NCBI RefSeq assembly: GCF_964656455.1
Contig: NC_135716.1
Coordinates: 109,090,389-109,154,388, forward strand
Direction of reading: 5' to 3'
Origin: Halichoerus grypus
Taxonomy: Eukaryota > Chordata > Mammalia > Carnivora > Phocidae
DNA: 64,000 nucleotides
Numbering within the stretch: the first letter of the stretch is position 1; the number at the start of each line of letters is the position of its first letter. This document shows, piece by piece, positions 33,735-45,569 of the stretch. The position numbers and the translations under genes are program-made. The notes under the pieces were generated by a model. It did not search any database, was not told the origin of the DNA, and saw only the letters and a list, made by a program, of their open reading frames with translations.

Positions 33735-35345
33735 TCATCTCAGAGCAGATTTAATTTGCATTTTTCTGTGCACAAAGTCTAGGATGTTTTTATATGTTGA
33801 AGGGCCATTGGGGATTTCACTTTCTGTAGTCTACATGTATCCTTTTTCCATTTTTGACTATATCACTGGCCTGTTTCTTATCCATTTCTTACTCTTACTC
33901 TTATATATTAGAGTGATTAACCCTTTATAAGTTGAAAAATTTTGCAACTTATATTGTCTTGTGACTTTGATTATGGTGTTTTATACATGCAAAAGTTTTG
34001 TTTTTAATGTAGTCAAATTCATCATGCTTTTCTTTTCAATTTTGTGTTATTGTCAGGAAGATTTTCCATTCTAAGGACTTCAAGGAATTTCCTTCACCCT
34101 CATGTTTTCTTCTAGTACTGTCAAGACTTCCTTTCTTGACTGAAATCTTTGATCCATTTGGAATGTATTCTACCATAATGGTTGAGAAGAGCTAACTTTT
34201 TTTAAAGATGTCTATAAAGTTGAAACACTAATTTTTGAATAGTCTACTTCCACCGTGTACTACATTATCATATATATTGAGGTTTATTTTTGTGGATATC
34301 TGACTACTTTGTGATTTTCTGCTTTGTTTCATTAATCTCTTTCTATTCATTTACCTACCACACTGTTTCATCTATTTAAGCTTTAAAATATGCGTTGATA
34401 TATGGTATCACCTGACTCATTTCCTCTCCCCGCCCCACCACCATTGTTCTTCCTTCTCAGAGTTTTGTTGGCAGTCTTAATTTTCAATGTGAACTTTGAA
34501 ATTGAACTATCTAGTTTCAAAAACCAAATTCTTATTTTTATTAGAATTAACTTCAGAAAAAATGACATCTTTATGATGTTAAGTATTTCTATCAACTTGT
34601 TCAAGGCTTTCCAGCAGACTTGTTTCAATTTCCTGAGGAGTGTTTTAAAGCTTGTTGTTATTTTTGGGCGCCTGGGTGGCTCAGTTGGTTAAGCGACTGC
34701 CTTCGGCTCAGGTCATGATCCTGGAGTCCCGGGATCGAGTCCCGCATCAGGCTCCCTGCTCAGCGGGGAGTCTGCTTCTCCCTCTGACCCTCCTCCCTCT
34801 CATGCTCTCTGTCTCTCATTGTCTCTCTCGCAAATAAATAAAATCTTAAAAAAAAAAAAAAATTAAAAAAAAAAAAAGCTTGTTGTTATTTTTATTGTCA
34901 TTTTAACATTTTAACATAGATTCTTAGGTAATTAATATTATGACTTGCTACTATATGGGGTATTTTTTTCCATCCTCTCTTCTGTTTGTATATGAAAGCT
35001 ATTAATTTCTTTGTACTAATTTTGTTCCCACTAATTACTGAATTCTCTATTTGAAATATTTTTTCAGCTAATTCTGTTGGAAATTCCAGGTAAGATTATA
35101 TATTATCTACAAATAATGTTAGTTTTATTTCCTTCTTTTCATGTACTTGCTTTGGCTAGTACTTCTCAAGTAATGTTAAGTAATATTAGTAATAGCTGAC
35201 ATCCTTAACTTTTTCTTATCTTTAAAAGGAATGCCTCTGCTGTTTGCCATTCAACTTGATTCTGGCATTTTCACTGAGCCAAATATATTTTATCATATTA
35301 AGGAAATATTAATCTATTCTTATATTATTGAGTAACTGCTTTTTT
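33735..35345 (-). mobile_element. old L1 (L1M-type) ORF2 remnant, antisense, split by a SINE
   Basis: The + strand text parallels inverted L1 ORF2: 'tttaatttgcatttttctgt', 'cttgtgactttgattatggt', 'aaatctttgatccatttgga', 'gacatctttatgatgttaag', 'ttgctttggctagtacttct'. Frames are broken throughout. It is interrupted at 34666-34874 by a sense SINE. It probably encoded part of the L1 reverse transcriptase when active. Confidence 0.85.
34666..34874 (+). mobile_element. carnivore SINE, sense, inside an L1, 19-bp target duplication
   Basis: Full-length. The duplication aaagcttgttgttattttt lies at 34647-34665 and 34875-34893. It has the subfamily variant 'gttaagcgactgcc', 'atcctggagtcccgggatc' and 'tctgaccctc', shared with the copy at 55971. 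Confidence 0.96.
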
Positions 35346-35364
35346 AGACTGAAATTTGAATCCT

Positions 35365-35830
35365 TTAACACTGTGGCAGATTTAAAACATGAGCACAAAT
35401 TCTTTGATACTCCTTCCTCTACCTTCCTCTAGGGAAGTGGGGTCTCTGCCTCCTATCTTGAGTCTGGGTGGACCTGTGGCTACTTTAGCCCATAGACCAC
35501 AATAGAAGTGATGCTACGTGACTCTGGGGCTAACTCAGCAAGGGCCAGGCAGCTTTCTCCTTGTTTCTGGAAACACTTGCTCTTGGATTACCAATGCAAG
35601 AAGTGTGGTGATCCCGAAGCCGCCATGCTGTACGGAAGCGCAGGCAACATGGAGATATCACACTTTGGGGCTCTGGTCGAGTCCCAGCTGAACCCAGCCT
35701 TGGATCATTTCAGCCCATAAGCCAACCATGTGAGTGAAGAATCTCCCAGATGTTTCTAGTCCCCAGCCATTCAGATGAGGCCCCAGATATTGTGCAGCAG
35801 AGATAAGTCACCTCAGCTGTTTTCTTACTC
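35365..35830 (+). mobile_element. MLT1-type (MaLR) LTR, sense
   Basis: 'ttgagtctgggtggacctgt', 'agccgccatgctgtacggaa', 'aaccatgtgagtgaagaatc' and 'gcagcagagataagtcacct' are hallmark MLT1 LTR blocks in order. The 70-codon frame at 35508 is inside this LTR and is not a gene. Confidence 0.8.
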
Positions 35831-37669
35831 ACTCTCTTTTTCTTTGTCCTCCTCCTCATTTCTCTTTCCCCTCCATCACCCAGAGATATATTATTATTTT
35901 TCTACTTGTTATCTTTGTACTGCTAAATAAGCATTTCACCTTTATTACTTTCTCTCTCAGCTTTAAATAAAATAATTTGTCAGTTATTACCCATAAAGAC
36001 TCAGCAAAGTTATTCTGCATTTCAGCTCATCTTTCATGTTTTCCATTGACTCCCCACCTCCCTTCTGTGTTCTTCTATTTCTGCTTTGTGGTCTTCATTC
36101 ATCAGGGTAATTGCTTCATTGAGTCTATTTTTATTTTAATTCATGGAAAATTGTTAGGACAAGATTTTTATCTACTTAGGAGTGTTCTCCATCTGCTGGT
36201 TAGTTTTGTTGCTTTTTCCCACTTTTTTTTCATTATAGGATCTTTCTATCAATGCCTTTTCCTTTTTAACTTATCATCAGTGAATGAGTTACAATTTCCC
36301 AAATCAGCTATTTTCAAGAGGTTCTTTTCCCTGGGAGGGGCCACGATGGCCTTCCAGACTTCATTATCCTTCTCTGCTGCCCTAGAATTGGGCTGTTCTC
36401 TGCAAATACAGCTCATCTTCGCATTCTTTGTTCAGCCTTTTACTGTATTTCTCAGAGCCAAAGCAGGAGAGGAGCACTCCCGCACCAGCCCTGCTAACCT
36501 GAATTCCTCAACCATTTTGTTAACCTTAGCACTTCTTCAAGTGAGCCCTTCCCCTTCAGGAAGAGTATTTTTGCCGGCACTCCCTGCATTCTGCCGTCCC
36601 TGGGATGTCTCGCCGCCATCTGTGCTGGTTCTTTTTGTTTCCTCCTCTACAGCTACTACACAGTATCAGCTTCTCTTGGCAGCTCTCACAGGTGTTGCAG
36701 TCTGTGGTTTATATTTGTCTCCCGGTTGAAAACGACAGAGGCTCTTCCTTTTCTGTTTTTTTGTTTTTTTTTTTCCTTTTGTATGATCCCTAAGACAAGA
36801 AGGGGAAAAGTGCGGCCACGCGCACAGCCGCATGCGCCCCAGAGGTCTGACAACATTATTCAGGATATACTCTTGAGAAGCTTTATGCCTCCCATTTTAT
36901 CATGGTTGACTTTGGTTTTGTTGCTCTGGTTTTAATGAATTTACCCTCGATAAAAGTAGTTCACGTTCTTCTCACTCAGGGTGTGTATAAAACTTGTTTA
37001 GTCCATCGGAGGCTTTCTTAGCTAGAGTAAACCATCTCATCTGGGAAAGCATAAAAATAATGTAAAGGGGATGATAAGCCCAGATGCAATAGAATTCTTC
37101 CACTCAGTCAATCCTGAAATGGAAGCAGGATTATTGCAAACCAACTTCTGATGCCTTACCAGCTGCTGAATTGGATCCTGCTTTAACTCTGCAAAATGAC
37201 AGGATGAACTTATTTTCTTTCATGTAATGAAACCGGGATCTTTCATGGTCAGTAAGAGTGTGGAAGCATCTGGATTCATTGACTGCAACAGACCTTAATA
37301 GTGTGTAACTCGCTGGGGGAAAATTGTGTGTATCATATTGTCATTTTGCATCTGTTACTCTGATTAGGATCATTGTAATACATTCAAATTCATTAATGGT
37401 GGCTACTTTGGATCCCCAAATAATTAATGGAATCATAGGTGTCTCCCTGAGCAACAACCCGATGGCACTGTGTATTAGGCAGTGCTGTGAGCTCTGAATA
37501 AACAGCCCTGACACGGCTGCATCTGTTTCTCCAGGCACCTCCTCTTGCACAGGCTTTCTCAGCCAAGCCTGCAAAAATGGGCAGAGCCAAGAGTAGGAAC
37601 CAAGGGAGAAGGAGAGCAGACCCTGTGCATCCTCATGGTTTTAGACATAGGCTGCCAGGCCCCAATGCA
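35831..37669. other. unassigned T-rich sequence containing a 250-codon open frame
   Basis: 35977-36729 (+) is open for 250 codons, the longest in the window. It begins with a non-ATG codon and its hydrophobic composition follows from a T-rich strand. An internal ATG near 36346 has a good Kozak context (gccacgatgg) and about 127 codons follow. I do not recognise the protein and treat it as chance. Nothing else was recognised. Confidence 0.35.
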
Positions 37670-37740
37670 TCCAGTGACTGACTCTCTGGGATTTGGCATT
37701 TTAATAGCTACCCCAGTGATTCTTATGTGCCCTAAAGACC
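37670..37740 (+). mobile_element. MER5-like fragment
   Basis: 'tctgggatttggcattttaa' then 'cagtgattcttatgtgccct' fits the 3' half of MER5-type hAT elements. Confidence 0.45.
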
Positions 37741-38779
37741 AAGAAGCTCTAGATAGAGATCTTTTGCCCAGGAAAAAAAAAAGTAAGCGAGATGAGGAAA
37801 ACATGTTGTGAATCTTAGTCCGCTGGGCTGCTATCACATTGTACGTGATTTTTCCTTACCCCCGCCTCACAGGGTTTCAAGTCTTGAAGGAAAAGAATTT
37901 CTCCTACTTCTTACTTACAAAAAAATCTCTGCCTCCTCCACCTGATTTTGTCGTTTGCTCTCCCCAGTTCAGCCCATACTCTGAGGATAAATAGTTGACC
38001 ACATGCAAAGCCATAATGTTAATATTCTGAGATTTTGTTCTGAGAGTGAATTTAAAGGCATAAAAAGAAAAGCCAATTTATTAGGCCACGATTAAAAACG
38101 CACACACAATTAACTATGGAAGTGCTTGTTTCCCAGTATCCCGAGGACAATGATTCTTCGCAGATTTTTCAATTTATCTGCATTTCATCAAAGTAGAAGA
38201 CTACAAATAAATGGCCCTGGCATATCCTGGGGCTCTGCAGAGGTCATGAAAGATCTCTAATCTACACAAATTGCAAAAGTTAATAAAGATAATGCCCGAG
38301 TCGGGAACTGTGGAGTTAATGTGTATTTGTAAATGTCTCAAAGACTAGATGGAAAGAGGAGGAAGAGAGAGAGAATTGAAAGTAGAAAGTGGAGGTGGGG
38401 GAGAGGAGGGAAAGAAGGAATCAAGGAACTCTGAAGCAATTTACATGCCCCAAATCACCGTGATCCTGTGGAAGGAAGCCAGCATAGGTTAGCCTTCCTC
38501 AAGGTTGCACTTCCAGATGCCCTCCAGAAAGTAGCCAGAGATGAGCCCAGGAGCCCCACTCACGCTTACCACTAGAAAATCAAACAATTAGCAGCATATC
38601 AAAGTAGTCAAAGGGAGCCAGAAAATTCTTGCTGACTCCAGTTGTCCAAGTTACTACTCACACTGTAAAATGTCACGGGCACATGAAGCTAATACATGGC
38701 AGGCAAGAGACATCACTTGCAAATGGAAAGGAGCATTGAGAGAAGAACAAATTTTAGCAAAATGCTACTGGTTGGCCAC
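37741..38779. other. unassigned sequence, possible conserved block at 38040-38340
   Basis: There is no transposon. 38040-38340 retains CpGs and has dense AT-rich transcription-factor-like motifs (for example 'ttattaggccacgattaaaa'). Conservation is not testable here. Confidence 0.4.
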
Positions 38780-38950
38780 CATTTGTCAGGCCTTAAGTGT
38801 CACGCATTAATTTATTTAAATGTCATCCTCACTGCGAACTTTCCAGATTACACTCATTTTACTGATGAGAGAACTAAATATGTAGTAAGGACATTCATCT
38901 TGTGAGTGGCGGAACCAGCCATATACAACTAACTCCAAAGCCTAGGCTTG
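38780..38950 (-). mobile_element. MIR SINE, antisense
   Basis: 'tgtcatcctcactgcgaact', 'attacactcattttactgat' and 'gagagaactaaatatgtagt' are reverse MIR. Confidence 0.75.
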
Positions 38951-39244
38951 TACCCACAATCCTACTACAGACGATGCTGGATCCCTTCAGTGGGTTAGGC
39001 TTGAAAACTGCCCTTCTGGGAAGATACACAGGAGGAAGAGTCTCCATCTATGGGTTTACACTCAATTTGGCTAGATGAGAGATGCCGAGAGAACTAGGGA
39101 AACTAACCTGGCTTTGGACGTGGGCAGCACAGCTGACTTTCTGGATGAGAACCAAGAAGAGAAGTCAAGAATTTCTGGTGCCATCGGATTACAACTTCCA
39201 CGTAGTGGATATCCATTAAATAAGTTACTTTATTTTTACTTTGC

Positions 39245-39360
39245 CAATCTGTATTCCCAGTGCTGAACACACTATTGCCTGGCACGCGGTAAATGTCCCA
39301 TAGATGCATGATGAATGAGTCAGTAAATACACGAACTGCTGAATGAATGAATCAGTGTAC
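39245..39360 (+). mobile_element. L2 3' terminal fragment
   Basis: 'ttcccagtgctgaacacact' and 'attgcctggcacgcggtaaa' lead to a degenerate GAATGAATGAAT end. Confidence 0.65.
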
Positions 39361-39944
39361 AAAGAACTAAACATATCCATACTTACCCGTAGGAAATCAC
39401 TGCACATAGACCAACACACCAACCCTACCATCATCAGTCCTTTTTGTAGACATTGGTCCCCAAGCTCTACACAAGTGAAGTATGGTCATCGTCATAGCTG
39501 TCTATATAACAGACTGTGCCAAGAGCAGGAATAAATGAGGCTTAAGCCACTAGCATTCCCAGGCTAATGACACACACCACCAAGGTTTTTGTCCATACAC
39601 ATGCTTTTTTAGCATTTCCTTGCACTGCCCTTTTACACAAGAATCAATGTGGACTTTTAATCACTTGCTCTTTGACCTAAAGCGTATAGATTTACAGCAT
39701 ACTTTCCAGGGCTATGGGATCTTTATCTTGGATTTTCCCAGTTTAAAAATCAATCTTAGCAATCAGAGCTAATTAGAGATCAACGAAACCTTCCAATCTC
39801 TCTCTAGGACCTATGAAAGTATTTTAAAACCTATACCATTTCCAACTGAGTCGAAGTTCATTTCATGGGCAAGTACAGGAAGAACCCATATTTAGCAAAT
39901 AGTTCTTTAGTTGTACAGCTTTTAATTAACAGACGCCTTCGTGA

Positions 39945-40110
39945 TGGAAAAAGACAAAGGACAAGAAGTTAGACCTCCTAAGTTTGAAACATGTTTTCAC
40001 CACTATTAGGTGTGACCTTGAACAAATCACTAAGCCACACTAGAGCTGTTTGCCCCCCTGAGAAATGAAGTGTTGATCTCTCTGCTAGTTCTATAAACAC
40101 ACAGTATTAT
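39945..40110 (+). mobile_element. MIR SINE, sense (diverged)
   Basis: 'ttaggtgtgaccttgaacaa' and 'atcactaagccacactagag' match the MIR core. Confidence 0.65.
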
Positions 40111-40221
40111 TTATTATAGTCCATCTCATTCAGTAAAGTTTGCCTTGTTTCTCAACAAGATTGTGAATAACTTGAGGATGTGAAGTAAACTTTCTTCTTC
40201 CATCTCTTCCATTGCTTCCAG

Positions 40222-40265
40222 AACAGTTAAACACAAAAAGAGGATCAACGGTCAACTGGATTGAA
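40222..40265 (+). CDS. candidate 44-bp internal exon (weak)
   Basis: A long pyrimidine tract ending TTCCAG (to 40221) precedes 44 bases and a GAA/GTAAGT donor at 40266. Only one frame is open: two bases complete a codon, then 14 codons (Q L N T K R G S T V N W I E) end on a codon boundary. This frame joins without a shift to the segment at 41487. Splice signals this good occur by chance in 64 kb, and I do not recognise the peptide. Confidence 0.2.
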
Positions 40266-40366
40266 GTAAGTCAAGGTTCCGCATGTTTGCCTAAAAAGAA
40301 TATGAAAACCTTCCCAAGTTCATGTAAAGAAAGCACTTCAGTAATCAGAACAGTATGCTGCATTGC

Positions 40367-40383
40367 GGGGGGGGGGGGGGGGG
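40367..40383 (+). repeat. G17 homopolymer
   Basis: Seventeen consecutive G on the + strand, a strong G-quadruplex-prone run and an error-prone site for sequencing. Confidence 0.95.
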
Positions 40384-43334
40384 TTCTTTTTTATTTCTCA
40401 CATATGTGTGATCCCGTGTGTGTGTTTAAAACAATCCATGCTTTTTTTCACCCTTGTTTAAAAATTTTAATGGTTTTGTACATGATTTCCCCAAGTGAAA
40501 TTTCCATAAAATGGAAAATACTCAATTTCTGTTTGCACTAAGTGGTTCAAAATGCATGACAATTAACAAATGAGTCGCAGGCAGCCTCTTCCTGTAACTA
40601 ATGCGCTGCAAGCCAGATTCATCAATTACGGCAAGGATACAATATCCACCTTCCAAAACAGCCAGGTGTCTTAGACTTTGTGCCTTTCTATTTGTTTGTT
40701 TGCCTTCCTATTCTCTTTCTCTCTGCTCTATTCATAAACTGTCTCCAGCAAATTATAGCAAAGGTGTCTCTCTTCTCTATTGCCATTTTGCAATCTACAC
40801 TTAACTGCGGGGTAACAGCAATGAAAGCCGTAACTAACAGCGCCAACCCCAGCCTTCTAAATCTGCAACTACAGCTTGGGAAGAATCTTGTATCAGGGTG
40901 TTACATGCTAGATTTAATGTGGATGTTGTAGTCTGAAGCGAAAATTATTTGTACAGCTGGAATATAGCATTTGCATAAGTTACAATTAAAAGCGAAAATA
41001 TAATTACAAATTTTCAACTTAATTTGAATGGTTTTTAAAATGCTCATTTGGCACAGGCAACAGCTTGCAGGCAAACAGAACGCACTCTCAGAGTTGCGTC
41101 CCTTTGTCTGAGTAGCAGTAGTGAACTCATTCTGAAGGGTTTGCTTTAACCCCTGAATCCCGACATAACCAGCAATGAGAACCTCAGGTACCAGGCACTG
41201 TTTTGTTTTCAAAACAGGATTACAACATACGCAGCAATTCACAAATATTTGCATCTTTTAATTGTTTCTAAAACTGAAGTGGCAAGTGGCATCGAACAGG
41301 AATGTTCTTTCTCTTGTGGAGTGAATGAGCAGTGGAATTTTAACTAGTTTCATCTCCTTTCAGCTCTCAGATCTGAGATCTGTGGTCACATCTCCTGTGC
41401 AATGTGTTCCTCATATCACAGTCTCTTTAATGGCTCCAGTTTCTGATTTTTTTCCCCCTCCTTAATTACACGTCTTTTCCTTGTAGCTACTTCATGCTGA
41501 AGGCATGTCATTCTTCCCAGACGCAGGCTCGGGTAGGTGTCCGTGCACTGAGTCCGTTTGTTCGTTTGTTTTCAGGGTTTCTTTCTAAGAAGCAAAGGAA
41601 TCCTTTTATTCTCCTCAAACATGAGAATCAAAATTTTCATAAAATCCTTTGTACAGCATGTGTACTTGAAACCCTGCTTCCCCAAAGTCATGGTAACTGT
41701 GATTATTATGTAACATGCATTGTGTCGCATCAATAGTTTTGAAAAGGAGAGAAAAAGGAGAAAATTATTCCATTCAGTCTTTCTCAGAAGAAAAAAATGC
41801 ATCCAAAAAGACCTGTGAACAGGAAAAATTTGCTATTATTATGAATTACACAATTAACTATGCCTTTCTATGTTTTTGATACTAGTTTTCACAGCAATCT
41901 CCAAATAATGAGACACCAGAACATACTCTTGGAAAAAAACAAATTATAAAAACCGATCCTTTGTTCTATTTGCCCTGGAATCTGAAAAGGAAATTCTATG
42001 GCAAACAGAAAAACATAAAGTAATAATATAATCTTATTGTATCTTTTTCCTGAGGAACTACAAAGGTGCTCCATTGATTGAGAGTATTATTAAGTAGCGT
42101 GATTTTTTTTTTTAATCACAGAACCCTGTCTATTTATGGGATAACAAATACAGGACGATGAGAGGACCATCACACCACCTTCAGGACAATGAGTTGCTAC
42201 GTGGAAGGACTGGCTGAAACTACCAAGGAAATTACCTAAATGATGCTCTCGTGCAGTCATCTTCTGTGCCATAGACTTGGAATAACTTTATCACTTAAAA
42301 CTGGGGTACAAATTGAAAAAAATATATATACATATATATTTTATTTATGTTGAATACACGTACATTTTATTTATATTGAAAAAATTTCAGGATTTTAATA
42401 AATTTTATACTGGGTCCTATCGGTTCCTGGCAACCTCCCAGTCCACCAGCTTTACCATTTCTTTTCTCGTTGGTGCATACTGGGAAATTGTACCAGACCC
42501 CAAGTTTATATTCAAAGTCATAAGCCAGAAGCAGACCATTTACTAGAATGAATGGTATTTCCCAAATGGTAGAACATTTACCACTGGAGGGATCATTTTA
42601 GTTGCCTCACATCCAAATATTTTCATTGTTATCTATTTATTTTTCTAAACTATAACATCACATCAAATGCTTGATTTCACCTGTTTTATTACTTAGAATT
42701 ATTGCCTTTTAAATTGATTTAAAGAAAAATGTGGAGAAAAATATCACAGGTGGTATGCAAGCATAGCAAAGTCATGAAAGAGAAATAGAAATGACAAGTT
42801 TAAGAAACAGTATCCTAGAAAATCACTTCTCCATCAGGGCTGAGTTCTTAATTTTTAAAAAGAAAGGCATTTCTTACAAAAATTTTCAAAGAAAATGAAA
42901 ACCTCAAGAAAGGACAAACTATTTTAATTTTTACTTTTCTCCTGGATGCATGGAAAACATTTCTCAAAAAGAGGAAAAGCACCACAGCACAGTGATTTTC
43001 CTTGAATGCTGAGAGTAGATTCGGAGCAGACATTCTCAGGAAGATAGGGGAATTTTTCCAGAAGGTACCTCACAAGAAGCCAAGAAAGGCAAGGATAAAG
43101 AAGAGCCTTGGCCAAGTGGTAGACATGGTACAGGTTGTTCCTAGTAGCTCAGCAGGTCACATCAGGGCAGGATCGGGCTGATGCTGACCATGAGGTGAGG
43201 GCCACCCACAAGGAGATTCTGGATGGGGTCCCAGAGGTAGAAGCAAATGAAGGTGCCTGAACAGGCCAGCCATCCTCCTCTCCCCATGCTCCATGCACTC
43301 CACATCTTGTGCTTCCCCTCCCTGCCCTTCTACC
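40384..43334. other. unassigned AT-rich sequence, possible conserved non-coding DNA
   Basis: No transposon was identified over almost 3 kb. An octamer ATTTGCAT lies at 40969-40976 within AT-rich sequence. A strong acceptor followed by an open frame at 42121 lacks a matching donor. Confidence 0.4.
41487..41532 (+). CDS. candidate 46-bp internal exon (weak)
   Basis: A pyrimidine-rich stretch ending TTGTAG (to 41486) precedes 46 bases and a CGG/GTAGGT donor. Frame 0 is open: L L H A E G M S F F P D A G S plus one base. It is phase-compatible with the segment ending at 40265. A weaker donor at 41537 would instead leave two bases, the phase needed by the segment at 51950. Chance remains likely. 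Confidence 0.18.
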
Positions 43335-43345
43335 CTCCTCCTGTC

Positions 43346-43542
43346 CTTTTTTCTTTTTTTAAGATTTATTTATGTATTTGAGAGGGGGCAGGGAGGGGCA
43401 GAGGGGGAGGGAGAGAGAATCCAAGCAGACTCCGCACTGAGCTGGGAGCCCAACGCAGGGCTCGATTTCACAAGCCTGAGATCAGGACCTGAGCTAAAGC
43501 CAAGAGTCAGAGGCTCAACCAACTGGGCCACCCAGGACCCCG
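43346..43542 (-). mobile_element. carnivore SINE, antisense, with 11-bp target duplication
   Basis: Poly-T then 'aagatttatttatgtatttg' opens it and 'ctgggccacccaggacccc' closes it. The duplication ctcctcctgtc lies at 43335-43345 and 43543-43553. It is an older, diverged copy. Confidence 0.92.
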
Positions 43543-43553
43543 CTCCTCCTGTC

Positions 43554-45122
43554 TTTCACCAACTGAACTGACTATAGCAGCATAGAAATCTATTATTTCA
43601 TTATTTACTCTCTTTATATAAAGTTTTTTTGTTTTTTCTTCCAAGTTTGAAATGCAGATGATTTTAAAGCTTTATATTTCCAGTTCTCCAAAAAGGCAGG
43701 ATTAGTCTAAGAATAACCCTAAGTTGGTTTTCACTTGTATATGGTTCTAGGATATATATTCTGTATGATTCAGTGCCTCTCCCACCCCCAAGATTGAAAA
43801 TAGAGCAATAATTAGTGCTGGAGCAAAGGGACCCTTTCCCCCTGTTGGTGGGAAGAGTAATAAAGGTAATATAAGAATAACTAATGGACTGGAAGAAGAC
43901 AAAGACCTACGGGAGGGATGCTTCTGAGAACCATTGCATTTTGGTGTTCTTTGCAGTATTTGAAAGAAGTCATGGCATTTCAAATGGTAATCAAGGGAAC
44001 TCTAGAGTAATTCACTATGATGGGAAAATAGACCATTCTTAGAATGCTTCTTTAAACCCTTTTCCATGTGAGCTATACCTCCTAGAGCAAATGTTGGAAT
44101 GAATGGATGGGATAGAGCTGGGATACTCACATCAAATTCTTCAGAGCCCTGCAGGAGCTGGAGGTGGGGGGGGGGGGGCGGGGAGGAGCTGTGGGGTAAG
44201 GAAAAAGGCATTATGGGACAAGCTCCCGGGACTCCACCATCTCCCCTCCTCCCCCCACCCCCACCCCCGACCACAGCAACTCCATCGTTCCCTGTTTTCT
44301 GTATATGGGAATCACTGAAGATTCCATTTTTTAAATAAAAGGATCCCCCTGTTTTTAAAACTTGGAAAATCAGGGGAATAGAAAAATTCATGTTCCTGGA
44401 TTGACCCTGGGAAAACAGAACAACTCTAAGGATGGTGAATATTTCTTCAGACTGATCATTTCTTTTTGATTCCTCAAAAGCCTCATTAAGTTATATCCTG
44501 CTCCTCTGTGACCTTGGAAATCACTTCCCACTCCCCATACCCCCTGCTCCTCGCAAGGTGGAAGGGACACATAGATCAGATTGATTGGGTTACTCTCCCT
44601 ACAATTTTATGTAAATTTGCCAAAGAACTAAGATCTCTGTTCTGACGAGAGTCAGGCAAGTTTAAATAGTTCTCACAGACAGAGCTGACAAAATTCACAA
44701 GTAGTTTGGGTACAAGAGACTCATTAATTTCAAATGGGCGTTTGATTCCCAAAAGGAAGACATATTTCATCAGTTGGAGCATTGTGATGTCACAGAGGAG
44801 CTTCATTAGTGTGCCAGTTAGAAGGTAGTCACGAGAGTAAGTAAAATGAAATGTAAATAACTGCCTAATTAGGTGTCCATGAAAACTGAAGAGCCTCCAA
44901 AGTCGTTAGAGATGACCGTGCAAGGCAGGCAGCTACTCAGACTAAGAATTAGTGCTTTTATAACCTTCACAGCAAGAAGGTAGCTGGGGGATTCCACATA
45001 AGTCCCCAGAAGCCTCGTTAACCTGGATGAAGCGATTCAAGGCAATCAGGTGTGACATCATCCACATGGTTGAGGTCCTCTATAGCAGTAATTCTAGAAC
45101 TTCTTGGGGCCATTCTAGTAGA
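43554..45122. other. unassigned sequence with G/C-run block
   Basis: Holds the G-run/C-run pair at 44161-44273 and a motif-rich AT segment at 44640-44880, including palindromic 'cctaattagg' and a CRE-like 'tgatgtca'. No gene or transposon seen. Confidence 0.4.
44161..44273. repeat. G13 run followed 60 bp later by a C-rich run
   Basis: G13 at 44166-44178, then CGGGG. A C-rich stretch follows at about 44238-44272. Each run can pair with the other or form its own quadruplex/i-motif. Confidence 0.85.
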
Positions 45123-45135
45123 ATAGAATACTCAG

Positions 45136-45328
45136 GGGCACCTGGGTGGTTCAGTCAGTTAAGCATCTGCCTTCAGCTCAGGTCATGATCCCAGGGTCCT
45201 GGGATCGAGTCCCGCATCGGGCTCCTTGATCAGCAGGGAGCCTGCTTCTCCCTCTGCCCCTCCTCCCCACTCTCTTTTGCACTCTCTCTCAAATAAATAA
45301 AAAAAATCTTTAAAAAAAAATAAAAAAA
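45136..45328 (+). mobile_element. carnivore SINE, sense, with 13-bp target duplication
   Basis: The head 'gggcacctgggtggttcag' is followed by a near-consensus body and an A-rich tail. The duplication atagaatactcag lies at 45123-45135 and 45329-45341. Confidence 0.95.
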
Positions 45329-45569
45329 ATAGAATACTCAGGAATCACCTCCATGCCTGCCAAGGCGGGGGTGGAAGCAGGAATAATGAGAGGAAATTTT
45401 ATCAAAAGGAATGAGTAAAATGTAACTGATTTTGACAAAGGGCATTGCAAGTATTTAGTTCACATTAGAACCATGCAGATATAGTCTTGTGCCAATCGAT
45501 ATTACAAAAGTTAACCCACAGACCAAACAGACATCAAGTAGACTTTAAACCGTAAGTTGAAACCTTCCA

